From assembly GCA_002633005.1 (NCBI GenBank), contig NMRA01000340.1:295435-357434 (forward strand): DNA of 62,000 nt, in the 5' to 3' direction. Source of the DNA: Phoronis australis. Lineage: Eukaryota; Phoronida; Phoronidae. A program made the translations under genes and the position numbers. Of this stretch, positions 11,908-24,300 are shown piece after piece; position 1 is the first letter of the stretch; every line of letters begins with the position of its first letter. The notes below the pieces were generated by a model that was not told the origin of the DNA, did no database searches, and worked only from the letters and a program-made list of their open reading frames with translations.

Positions 11908-12900
11908 ACTAGAAAGATTTTTGTCACGGCGTGACAATAACGGACTCTGCGCGTGCGTATTACTGGAATTATTATGGGAAGTTACTGACAGCAACCCGTT
12001 CCAATATCAAAAGTAACTCTTTAAAATTGTAGGAGAAATTACATATTAATTTTTTGATGACCTTTCCACTAATTGACTTCTTCCGATGCATTATGAGCCC
12101 CGATGATCGAGTAATTGTTAACTCGATTAAAAGTGTGGTTAATGCTATTAATCACAGATGTTTTACTTTAAGCATTTCAGAATACAAAATGAATGAAGTG
12201 GTCAATTTTTCAGAAGAAAAATGCACCTAATAACCCCATGGGTGAACCAAATGACCTGAAAATTTAGAATTAAACTCAATCGCACTTAGTAAACAGATAC
12301 GTAATTCTGAAGTCTCTAGCTCAAAATTTTAGTTTGCACTCAATGACCTTTGACCTATTTTTTCTGATTGGTTTGGCCTATTGCGAAGTTGGCGTGTTGA
12401 CTTACACCAGTGTACTGAAATTGAAAAGAATTCCTTGAAAAACGTAAGAGATATAACATTTTGAACGTTACATGACCTTTGCACTAATTGACCTTATCCG
12501 GTGCATTTTAAGCATCTTTAGGATAATTATTGCAAAGCTCATGGAAAATGTGTTTAACGCTGAGAATCGCAGTTGTCTAACGGTTGACACATCAGAAAAC
12601 TTGCTGATTGAAAAGGTCAAATTTTCAGAAGAAAAATGCACCTAATGACCCCATGTTTGCACTAAATGACCTGAAACTTTGGATTCCGATTTGATTTACC
12701 TGTGGTAATCTGACCTGTCAATTTGAAGTGTCTAGCTCAAAATTTTAGTTTGCACCTAATGACCTTTGACCTATTTCACCTGATTGGATGACCCGATTAC
12801 TTAGAAAAGTGATTTTTTAAATTGTCATGTTTACTTATATGACCTTTGCACCAAACGACCTCTTCCGGTGCAATATGGAATATGATTATATAACCAATTA
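11908..12900. repeat. Diverged tandem repeat, about 400-bp units, bearing DR1 sites
   Basis: A unit beginning TGACCTTTSCACTAATTGAC, followed by CTTMTTCCGRTGCAT, recurs near 12058, 12474 and 12838. Each full unit ends with TCTAGCTCAAAATTTTAG, then TTGCAC and AATGACCTTTGACCTATT. TGACCTTTGACCT (12344-12356 and 12760-12772) is a perfect inverse of AGGTCAAAGGTCA. The block is absent from duplication unit 2, so it arrived after the duplication or was lost there. Confidence 0.65.
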
Positions 12901-12984
12901 AAATATATATACTGTCGAAAGTCATATGCTGAATTCGAAGACCGTACCTGCGCCCAATTCGGAGTTATTAAGCCTCAAAGTTGG

Positions 12985-13265
12985 TCGGAAGAAGAATAAG
13001 AAGAATAAGAAGAAGAAAAAAATTGAAGAAAACCCAGGAACAACAGTACGCTGCGCTTACATGCCCAGAGTAATAAGAAGAATAAAATTGAAGAAAACCC
13101 AGGAACAACAGTACTCTGCGCTTACATGCCCAGAGTAATAAGAAGAATAAAATTGAAGAAAACCCAGGAACAACAGTACTCCGCGCTTACACGCGCAGAG
13201 TAATACAATTAAAATTGAAGAAAACCCAGGAACAACAGTACTCTGCACTTACACGCGCAGAGTAA
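12985..13265. repeat. Minisatellite, about 65-bp unit, four copies
   Basis: The unit contains AATTGAAGAAAACCCAGGAA, then CAACAGTAC, CTGCGCTTACA and CGCAGAGTAA. Four copies run head to tail with slight divergence, preceded by an AAGAAG-rich lead-in. An open frame through it is a by-product of the unit length. Confidence 0.85.
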
Positions 13266-14278
13266 GAATGCGTTGTAAATTAAAAAAGTCCGCTGTTGCC
13301 GTGCGAAACGTGTTAGTTTGTCGTCAGAAATGTTAACACAGAAAGCGTCCCAACGAAATCACCCTTTAAGTTCATGAGTGACTCCAAATTCCATAGACTT
13401 CAGGCTCAGTTAAAACCGAGGATTAAAATTTGGAAAAGGTCATTTCACGAACACCATGTCAGTTTCGGTCTCAGGTTCTGGTGTCGGGGGGGGGGGATAA
13501 GAGCGCCTTGGCAAGAAGCCCCTCGGGTCCAAACACAAGGTCGAAACCCATACCAATTTTGCGCTTGCTATGTGCCCCTGTGTCGACGTATCCCAACGTC
13601 GCCCACAATTTCGCATTTGCTCCTGAATACCTCTGGTAACGCCAGTAATCTCCGTTCCACAATACATAGACCATGGTTTCTTTCATCCACCGTCATGAAT
13701 ATGTAGGCCTAATTACGTTGAGTAAACAAACCACTTCACGTTCGTTTCCCCCTAAATATCTAGTTAGCAACTCATTGGATAAGCGCATTACCAAGCCCAG
13801 TTTCTGTCGTTTACTCGTCCTTATAAGCGAAATCTGTTGTATTACCGCGTCTCCATAGAGCGCAATGTCACACAATTTGCGTTGTTTCTCTGCCTAGTTC
13901 TCTCGTCGTCAGGCCAATGTGCATACACTTAGCATGCCCAACTCACAACTGTGGAAACACAAGCCATAATGCTTTGATTGTATCAGTGGTAACCTACTTT
14001 GGCAGACTATATTTTCACGGTCGAAGCTTAGCGTGATAAAATGTGTAGTATGCTATAATATTTGCTAAACGTTGATTTATAGATTCACTTTATTTCTAAT
14101 TTGTTTAGATTTTTTGAGTAAAAGCATTATTTGGCAAAAATATAAGTCGGCTTTTCTTAAAAGGTCACGACCTCCGACCCCAGGCCTCTCTCAGTCTGAC
14201 ATAGACAGTAGTTACAAAGCCGAGGCGAGTCGAGAAAGGTGGATCGATTCATTGCAATGTTTCTCGTACAGTATATGG

Positions 14279-14444
14279 TATAGATTATTACATGTTCTCA
14301 GTCATTATCTCCCTTATCTAGAGCCCTCGTGGATTTTGAAGAATTATCACCCTCTGCGCTAACTCCCCTCGGGCGATAATTCTCCAAAATCCACTCGGGC
14401 TCTAGAATACGGGGGATAACGACTTCGCCATGTAATAATCTATA
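14279..14444. repeat. Fold-back element (about 73-bp arms)
   Basis: The left arm runs from TATAGATTATTACATG to GAAGAATTATCACCC. The right arm, GGGCGATAATTCTCC to CATGTAATAATCTATA, is its imperfect reverse complement, with a central loop of about 18 bases. It sits exactly between duplication units 1 and 2. It resembles a fold-back MITE; no clear target duplication was found. Confidence 0.7.
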
Positions 14445-14602
14445 TTTGTCTTTTTGCATATGTCAGGAGTGGACTGACGCTGTTCTAAGTATAATTGTTT
14501 CGTTCTATTGTCCTGTTTGTGTTCTAGCATATAGCATTTGATTAGCATGACCCCTAAGGTAAAAGCAGCAATGATGTAATTTGTTTACCAAAGAATATTG
14601 TG

Positions 14603-14744
14603 GAGCATTCTTGAAGATTCTAGCATGAAAGTGATTAATGGAATATGGAACATTCTAGACCCTAGTATATATTTGTAGAATGATTGGGTATATTCTGGAA
14701 AGTTCTACAATATGTTTGAATTAGTGAAAAGTTCTAGAACATTG
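14603..14744. promoter_or_regulatory. Decayed heat-shock-element cluster, unit 2
   Basis: GAGCATTCTTGAAGATTC (14603-14620) and TTCTGGAAAGTTCTACAA (14693-14710) each retain three of the four pentamers found in unit 1. An extra TTCTAGAACATT site near 14732 is absent from unit 1. Confidence 0.45.
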
Positions 14745-15366
14745 CATGAGACTATAGATACCCAAGCACGGGTTAATGACGATTAGTTGAAAATCAGTTG
14801 AAATGGAAGAGAATTACAAGACAGTTACAGTTGAGTTGTTGGAAGTGTCTCAGATGTTCATTACAAGTCCAGGCTCCGCTGCACTGTCTGGAGCACAAAA
14901 CAGACATTACGTCGGATGTTGTGACTGAGTCGTACGAGACTAATAAAATAGTTTACTCTTGCCAGTCTTCAGTGGATCGTCGCATCGAAAGCTATAAGCA
15001 CTGGTCAGTAACCACCTGCGCCCAGCCATACACGGGGAACAGCATACACGCTGCGAAGTGATAATTATGATTGCAAAGATTAGACGTTTGTAGTTATAGT
15101 AGGTAATAATGTGAATTTCGTGGAAGAAGAAGAACATGCGAATGATTTTAATCTTGGTTTTGACGAAAATCATAAAAAATGTTGACAACAGAGTGTACTG
15201 ACTATTCTTGATAATTGGGGCGTTACCTGGTGCCAATCTTTTCACAAGTGACTGCTCATTGGTTGGACTGATTTGTGAATGGACGGGTTTATTTAAAGAC
15301 GTCTATAATTACTAAAGACGTTTCCTTGAAGTCCAACAGAAAAGTTAGACTACCTGGACAGACAGC

Positions 15367-18300
15367 ATGAGAACTTTGGTAAGTAAGTCAAAAAACTGTT
15401 TCATTCACGGACTTGAACAATTATTTACCTCAACAAAGATTTTCTAAGAAATACCGGAAAAGACTTGTAAAAAATGTGTTTGCGTATTCAGGAAATTCAA
15501 GATAGTTTTTTGGTAATTGTCAAGTTTCGTTTTTTTTTTTCAAAAATGCAATATACATCAATGCAGCAAATGATATCTTCATTTTTCCCAGATAAATTAA
15601 TCACATTTCTTTAAAGTGATACAATCGGCTTTATGAATAAAAAAACGTTCAAAGTTGAGCAGAATTTTACACAAATTTACCCCAAAGAACACTGCAACAG
15701 TTAATCGTAACTTTTTTATTAAAAATGTTTCGAACTTACCGCAAATGCGTTTTCCATTGCTTGATTTTAGTAAAAAAATGAAAAGCCAGTGATTCCCAAT
15801 TTCCAGTGCCGCATTACTCGCAAGATCACTTTAAGCATTTTTAGAAAGCGAGTTTTGTATATTGCTGACTTGTGAGAGATTCAGTCGGTTCATTAGTCGG
15901 AAGGTGAAATTGTTACAAGTTTTTCAGAAGCAATCTTAATATGTTTGCGTATGCTTAGCCTAGAACGAGCGCGAATGTTAACCTGTATTTGGAATGCTAA
16001 CCTACTTACCTCTCTACCCGACTCGAGCAGGTTCGGCATGTCTGGCAATTAATCTCAGTCCCGTGCTCGATTCCGTTTCCAAATGTCTATTCTTGAACTG
16101 TCACTCATCCATCGTGCTTTATTTCTCTTCCTTCACCTACACTCAGTAGACTACCCACTGGATTTTTTAACGCCAAATTAGCACTACACACCACCCACGT
16201 CGGCAATTTTTCACTGGGTCTAGCAACGAAACAGCTGGTGAGGTCGCCGCCTCGAGTTCAGGTAACCTTGACTGGAAGCCTTTGTTAAGAAGCTGTGACT
16301 AATATTGAAACCACAGACACACAATATATTTTATCGTTTCAGAACTCTGTTCAAAGCTAGCTAACTCTACGAAGTCATTCTTCCTCAAAATAGGTCATAA
16401 TTGCATTTCGACAGTAGAACCGAGTGTGTTCTCATAAACGCTTTATAGTCCGGTCTCTCAGCAGCCAAAAACCCCAAAACATTTACAACCCGGATTAAAG
16501 CACCAAAGTTGGCACACAGATGCTTTGAGACACATTGAATCTCATGGGGTCGGTTGCCCGAAATTTGAGGTCAAGGTCAAGATCAAACCAAGGTCAAAGT
16601 TCATGTGGGTAATTTTTTTTGAAATGGCTAGACACGAAATATCTGCTTCATTACTGTTTCAGGTAATAAGCAGGAGGCTTTATTTTGATTTAAAATTAAT
16701 GTTGATAACTTGTACAAACACGTTAAAAGTAAAAAAGTAATTTCCTGACACAAGATGGTAATTATTATAATAAATAGAGCATATAGTATTACATCTTCAA
16801 TGAACAATAAGTNGAGGAAATATTTTACCGCTGTGTATAAATGCCGTAGGACTACCTATGAGCCAAATTTGGTGAAAATCGGCTGACCCCCACCTTGCCG
16901 CTTATGGCTGGTGCTCTCGTGGACTAGTACTTAATCTCAGTCCAGTGCTCGATTCCGTTTCCAAATGTCTATTCTTGAACTGTCACTCATCCATCGTGCT
17001 TTATTTCTCTTCCTTCACCTACACTCAGTAGACTACCCACTGGATTTTTTTAACGCCAAATTAGCACTACACACCACCCACGTCGGCAATTTTTCACAGG
17101 GTCTAGCAACGAAACAGCTGGTGAGGTCGCCGCCTCGAGCTCAGGTAACCTTGACTGGAAGCCTTTGTTAAGAAGCTGTGACTAATATTGAAACCACAGA
17201 CACACAGTATATTTTATCGTTTTAGAACTCTGTTCAAAGCTAACTAACTCTACGAAGTCATTCTTACTCAAAATAGGTCATAAATGCATTTCGACAGTAG
17301 AACCGAGTGTGTTCTCATAAACGGTCTCTTAGCAGCCAAAAACCCCAAAACATTTACACCCCGGATTAAAGCACCAAAGTTGGCACACAGATGCTTTGAG
17401 ACACATTGAATCTCATGGGGTCGGTTGCCCGAAATTTGAGGTCAAGGTCAAGGTCAAACCAAGGTCAAAGTTCATGTGGGTAATTTTTTTTGAAATGGCT
17501 TGACACGAAATATCTGCTTCATTACTGTTTCAGGTAATAAGCAGGAGGCTTTATTTTGATTTAAAATTAATGTTGATAACTTGTACAAACACGTTAAAAG
17601 TAAAAAAGTAATTTCCTGACACAAGATGGTAATTATTATAATAAATAGAGCATATAGTATTACATTTTCAATGAACAATAAGTCTATTTGTTTTCTCTGG
17701 ATGAGAAAAAACTGTCAAGCTAGTATGAATATGCATTAAGTCAACTCTAGAATGTTTTACCTTTAACAGAAATTCATTTTTAAATTCTTTGTTAAACTAT
17801 TTATGGTTAGTTATACAACAATTGGTCTCCGTATTTATACATGTAGGAAGAAATTTTCAAAGAACAATTGCTGAAACTTCTATCATCATTTTTAATTTGA
17901 TCACAGCTAAAAGTAACTTTGTTAATTAATGTGTTATATTTCAGTTTGAACTTGACTGTGACATTAATTAAAACAATTAAAGTAATTTAGGTAATTTAAG
18001 GTTTTCCAGGAGGATGAAATAAAAAAACCAGGTTTTACTTGTTGTATCAAAATAACGTGAAATCCTTGTTGCACTATACTTTAAAACAGGTCCAGGCATA
18101 ATTAATTGTATTGAGGAACATGTTTTTTCATAACAAATGTCTATGTTTAAGTTTTGCTTCCATCTAATTGTTTGTGTTGACATATTGTGGAACAACTGAA
18201 GATGACCCCTACTCATCCAGACAACAGTACTCATGCAGGTGACCTCAGCTCTGAGACTAAATTGATTTAACTGAATGGCACATTCTAACCGTCACAACTG

Positions 18301-21300
18301 CAGTAGAGTTGAGACTGTGTTTGATGCTTACACCGAAGACACCTTGAAGGCCACCACAAGAGCTGATAGAGGTTCAGGTGATCTTGCCGAAGTTTCACCC
18401 TAAACACGTCTGTCTCTGAACTTTCAGAATTTCTTGCAAAACTTGAAGAATAAAGAGGAATTGTTCATGCTGTAAGGTTAAGATATCTTGGCAATCGCCT
18501 TATCCTCCAGTGCATGATATATATGTTACCGCTGTCAGTCTGTTCTCATAAGCGGATTTAAGGGGGCCCAGCCCCCCCTTGGCTGCCGGAAAAAATAAAA
18601 CAGAAAAAGCCCGAGTGAATTTTGAGTTTAGTAATTAACGTCGGTAACTAACATGCGGCTGAGGGGGGCTCAGACCCCATTGAAAGTGTCCGATTTAGAC
18701 CACCGGTGTACGATCATTTGTTCTTTTATTTTTTTTTCAGTCTTCCGATTGCGTTTTAGTCCAAGGTCCACATCCACAGAAATTCGGGCAGCTCTAGATG
18801 TCAGGCTGTGTGCTCCCATGCGCTCGTGCTTTGCGCGATTGCCCGGGACACATTGTTGGGCACCCCCTTATGATATCCTAGATACGTCACTGGTTCTTTC
18901 CTCTGGTTCTGATATACCATCGTGCGATCATGAGGAGTCGGACATCCGTATGGGCTTGTACATTGCGGACGCTTTGATCAAAGGTAATCAGAGAATACTA
19001 GTTAATACAATGGAAACTGATGTTGTGGTCGTTCTTCTTGGTGATTTTCATCAGCTTTAAAGGCTTTGCAGCCTGCAATTCAATGACGGACAGTGGTTAA
19101 AGCTGGAAAGAACGCACGGGTCCAACTCTTCGTCACTAGCGTGTTTGACCAGCTTGGGTACGATTTGTTTGTAGCTCTACCAATGTTCCATGCCTTAAAA
19201 GGGTCGGACACAATGTCCCAGTTCTATGGAGAAGGGAAGAAAACAGCATGAAAGACATGGAAAGCTTACCCTGATGCTACTCGGGAATCCTCGTACCCCG
19301 CAATCAATTCCTTTCAGCAACTCAGCATCGACAGTCAGGAGTTTAAAACAAATGAGACATTTATATGTGTCGTTTATGATCGAAAAGCCAAAACCAGCCA
19401 AGTCAATACTTTACGAAAGAAACTTTTCCCCAGAAAAGTTCAGATCATGCCAAATTTATAGCTTACCCAGTCTCCTCTGATAAAACATGTTAACAAATGC
19501 TTGTATCAAGCTGGCAGTCGGATGCCCATCCATGAGAAACCAAGTCCAGAGGAGTTTGGATGGCAGAGAGACACGACCAACAATGGATACTGTGGTTGCA
19601 AGAGCGTACCGCTATTCGTCAAGAGATGTGGATGAAAAATTGCTTCCTTAGCATGCACAACACTTTCCAAATGCCAGGGAACATGAGCTAACATGGTTTG
19701 TTATGGACCAAAGGAACGGATGAAAGTGTTAATTTAATTCTGTGGGCTACACTGACAATTTGACATTAATCCGTTTTATTGTGTCGATAATATAAGCAGT
19801 TGACAATCGGTTTATATGTAGACAGGAGCTATAACAAGCATACTAACGACATTTATCAAAGCTGGCCCCTGAGTTTTTGGTAGTCTGTCACGTTCTATGC
19901 ATTATATTAGTCCCTTTATCATAACATAAAGCAAATTTTTATAATAATTGTACAAATTAATGATAAATCGAGTTCAGTTTGGTAAGAGAACCTATTTATT
20001 TTTGTATTATTAGTCTTGCACCAGATCAAAATAGATGCTTTTGTTAAAAGTGCAGTTGGTTAGTTAAATTTTGGCGGCCATGTTGGTTTTATGCAAATGA
20101 GGAGTTTTAATATTAGGAGGAAAATATATTGCAATGTCTTTTGTTAGATTTCTAGTTAAGAAAGTACCATTACCGAGCCTTAAAATGTGTGATCATCTCT
20201 TAAGCAATCATAGATTGTATTACCCCAATATTTTTAAAAAATATTCTGAAATTCCGCAAGTGTACTACAAAATTAATTTTTTCTATATGGAAGTCAAGAA
20301 TTCAACCCAAATGAAGATAAGGTTTTATTCGAAATAGTATCAAAATTTCTTTTTATTTTTAAATCTCTTTCAGTGAGTGGATAGAATTGTATAAATGTGT
20401 ATGAAAATGATTTATTTATTTTCGTAATCATGTCGCATTGCAATCTTTCTTTTTTCACTGTGATATATATTTATTGAAGGATACACAGAACATACAAAGA
20501 AATAATAACAAACCCAGAAACCGCGAACCATAATATCTGGGTTGTAAACAATTCATAAATGAAACTTATATACATAGAGGTATATACAATTAAGTAGTAT
20601 CTAAAATAAGTATTCCAATACTTAGACATGCTATTACAGATACATAAAAACAAAAATATGTACAGATTCATGTAGGGAAATCAGATGCAACAATATTGAT
20701 AAACGGTACATAAAAATTTACTAACGTTGCTTAGGAGGAATTCGTTGAGAACAAAGTCAAGGTTAGGACTACCATTCAGTAATAATGTAACTCTAGTAAG
20801 GATATTATTACAAGAATTGAGAGCGTTAACAATTGATTGGTTATCATTGAGTGCACAAAAGAGTGAGTCTCTCAGGGATTCGATGAGGGGACATTTGAAG
20901 AAAATATGAGGATAAGATTGACGGTCACCAAATTTACAGTTTGGAGAGACATTACTAAAGTTGTGCCTGAACTTGTTAGAGTTGAGGAAAAGGCCACATC
21001 TTGATCTGTACAATGCTATTTCGTTATCGCGGGTAAGGGAGATTTGAGTCAAGGGTGTTGAGTTATCAAAATTATGAAAAACAGTTCTAAAATTATTTTT
21101 TATACTCGTAAAAGAGTTGCTTTCCTTAACAGAGACTGGAAGAGAATTCCAGTTGTTGATGCACATCATGACTGTAGACCTTCTGAATGCCTGACTGAAC
21201 GACGGAGGAATTGCANNNNNNNNNNNNNNNNNNNNNNNNNNNNNNNNNNNNNNNNNNNNNNNNNNNNNNNNNNNNNNNNNNNNNNNNNNNNNNNNNNNNN

Positions 21301-24300
21301 NNNNNNNNNNNNNNNNNNNNNNNNNNNNNNNNNNNNNNNNNNNNNNNNNNNNNNNNNNNNNNNNNNNNNNNNNNNNNNNNNNNNNNNNNNNNNNNNNNNN
21401 NNNNNNNNNNNNNNNNNNNNNNNNNNNNNNNNNNNNNNNNNNNNNNNNNNNNNNNNNNNNNNNNNNNNNNNNNNNNNNNNNNNNNNNNNNNNNNNNNNNN
21501 NNNNNNNNNNNNNNNNNNNNNNNNNNNNNNNNNNNNNNNNNNNNNNNNNNNNNNNNNNNNNNNNNNNNNNNNNNNNNNNNNNNNNNNNNNNNNNNNNNNN
21601 NNNNNNNNNNNNNNNNNNNNNNNNNNNNNNNNNNNNNNNNNNNNNNNNNNNNNNNNNNNNNNNNNNNNNNNNNNNNNNNNNNNNNNNNNNNNNNNNNNNN
21701 NNNNNNNNNNNNNNNNNNNNNNNNNNNNNNNNNNNNNNNNNNNNNNNNNNNNNNNNNNNNNNNNNNNNNNNNNNNNNNNNNNNNNNNNNNNNNNNNNNNN
21801 NNNNNNNNNNNNNNNNNNNNNNNNNTTGGCAATCATTTTGATCATCTTGCTGGTTATTAAAGCTGTGCCATCATTCTTATTGGGGTCAATTTCATTGAGA
21901 TACTTCCGGACATCAGTTTGATTAGCCGGGATGTCAGACAGTTGATTGAGACAACGTTCACGAAGAAAGGGAAAGTTACTTACTTCAGTTGGTGTAATGT
22001 GGCTTTTGTTCGTGAAAAATTTGAGAAACAAATCACACTTGTCACTACTACGTGAGGCTAGGTTACCATTATAGTTGATGACAGGATAGGAGGATTGCTG
22101 TTGACTGCCGCGTATTTTATTGATGATGTTCCAGTATTCTTTGGAATTCTTGCTTGCGCTGTTAATTTGTTGAAAAAGCTTGTGTCGGTGATCAGCTTTG
22201 GCTTGATTTACTAAAGTTTCAACCAGACGTGACTGCTCCTTGTATCTGTTGTAGATTATAGTGTTGTTAGATCTTCTGAAAGAGCTGTAAAGTCTGTTTC
22301 TTGTGCGGATTGCCCGTTTAACATTACTGTTGAACCACGGTTTGCTGTTGTGTTTAATTATCTTTTCAGTTGATGGGATGTTGTTTTTTAAGATTTCATA
22401 GAGAGTACTAGTGAAGAGTGAAACAGTGTCATCAATGTCGCCAGTGTTCAATATGGAATCCCAGTCAGTGTTGGTGATATCCTGGCGCAGTTTATCGGTG
22501 TCGACCTGATTATATTTCCAGTTGGTTCGAGTGGTGTGTTGTTCATTAACCGGTTTTTTAAGTGTTCGAGTGGTTTCGATAGTGTGGTGATCAGAATTGC
22601 CAACAGGAGGTAGTACAGAACATGAGTCAATGATACTCAAATTGTTTGTTATACAGAGGTCAATACATGAATGAGAAACGTCGGTGATACGGGTTGGCTC
22701 ATTAATTAGTTGTATGCAGTCATTAGACAATAAAATATCATTGCAATCTTAACAACAGTTTTTTAATTTATGTATTTGTGTAAAATAATTGTATGTAGAT
22801 TTCGTTGTACTTTTTTAACTCAGATATAATGCCTCTTGGCGCATTCTGGGTTATGTACATGTATATTCATTGTATCGAAGATTTCGTAATAAACATTATA
22901 AAAAATAGATTGTATTACTTGGCAACCACTTTGTTTTTCGAGAATTGACCTTGACCTCAAAATTTAGGCAACCGACTCCATGAGTACCAGTGTGCCAAAT
23001 TTGGGGCTTTAATCCGAGGTGTAAACGTTTTCGGGTTAAGGGCTTGGACCATTACTTATGCCACAAAATGCAACTGACCTCAACTACGCGGAGAATGTTT
23101 AGTGGATTATTTATGACTTGATGGATTCTTTTTCAACGTTTGATGAAATCATGCAATATGAGAATTTTCAGGAAGATCGAAATCAGCTAATTTTTATGAA
23201 ATTAGTCAAGCACTGTATCCCCTGAGAACACAGAATATTTTTCACGGAATGTTTTCTTTGCCGAGGTGCGCGAGCAAAAATACCCGTTTTCAATGGAAAT
23301 GCTATGCAGCCAAGAAATTGGAAATAAGGGTTAAATTAGGATATGACAACGCAAAGAAAGAAACACAAACATGAATCCATGCATAAAATAGACTGCTGTG
23401 AGCATTAGCATACCTTTACTTCATTTTATGTGTTAAACTTAACGTTTAAAAATGTTAGCTAAGGTTATGAATGGGCAATGTCGGCATTCCCGTGCTGCCA
23501 TTATGGCGTTTTGTCCATGCCCATCTTGCAGAGTCTTAGTTAGTTTCATCTATTTACGTCATAATAAATGACAATATTCGCAATCCTCCTCTTGTTTTAC
23601 TCTGCAACATAGCTCGTGGGGTACCCCGCGCAAAATAGATTACGATAAAAACAGTGTCGAGAAAATGTGGGAACTCTATTGGAAAATGGAATCCGTTTGT
23701 GGTCAATTTGTTAACGCTGCTTTAGAGTAAGATCAAAAGTACTTACATTCCTGCATGCGACATAGCCATTAATTTCGAAAATCACCGAGAGAGAGCACGA
23801 AATCATACCAAACAGTCCTTAGTTCATCTATTCTATGCACTTATGTTGTGATAAACAGAGCTGGACTGGATGCCACTGTTCTTCCCAAGACGTCGGTGAG
23901 CTGTCCTTACCACGGCTCTGTGAGGTTTTGTCCCACTCAACAATACGCCTACCCTCGTTCACGTAAAAAAGGGCAGTGGGACCTTAAGTCTTGACCGTTG
24001 ACTTCAATCTCCAGTTAAGTAGGCTTAAAATACTCTGCCATTTAACAGAACTTTAGGTTGCGATAGCAGAAGATGTTAGTGCGATTTGGCTGAACTCTGA
24101 AAATCTGTTTTCTCGTCGATAATGTCACTTTAAACATCTTTTCCAGATTTTTTGTGCGTCGTTTTTCTTGTGTTCCTTGTTCAACATGAGGCTGCCGTGA
24201 TGACCAACGAGCTACAGCCTGAAACCGACAGCAGTGAGCTAGAACAAGATCTTAGCGAACTGACTGCCCGCAGTGAAAACGAGGCCAACGATGATAATGA

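Larger units (their letters stand above)
8203..13987. repeat. Segmental duplication unit 1
   Basis: This segment matches 14453-25783 in the same orientation: upstream region, exon 1, intron, exon 2, 3' flank and about 700 bp beyond. Unit 1 has a private insertion at about 11908-13270 (DR1-bearing repeat and minisatellite). Unit 2 has a private compound insertion at about 16447-23045. Both flanks and introns align readily by eye, so the duplication is genomic rather than by retroposition. Confidence 0.85.

Noticed and set aside
12985-13265. Regular direct repeats that could suggest a CRISPR array
   Set aside because: Units abut with no variable spacers and the context is eukaryotic; it is a minisatellite.
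20681-21832. Long ORFs through the N region on both strands
   Set aside because: Their length comes from undetermined bases; only the flanking LINE parts are real.
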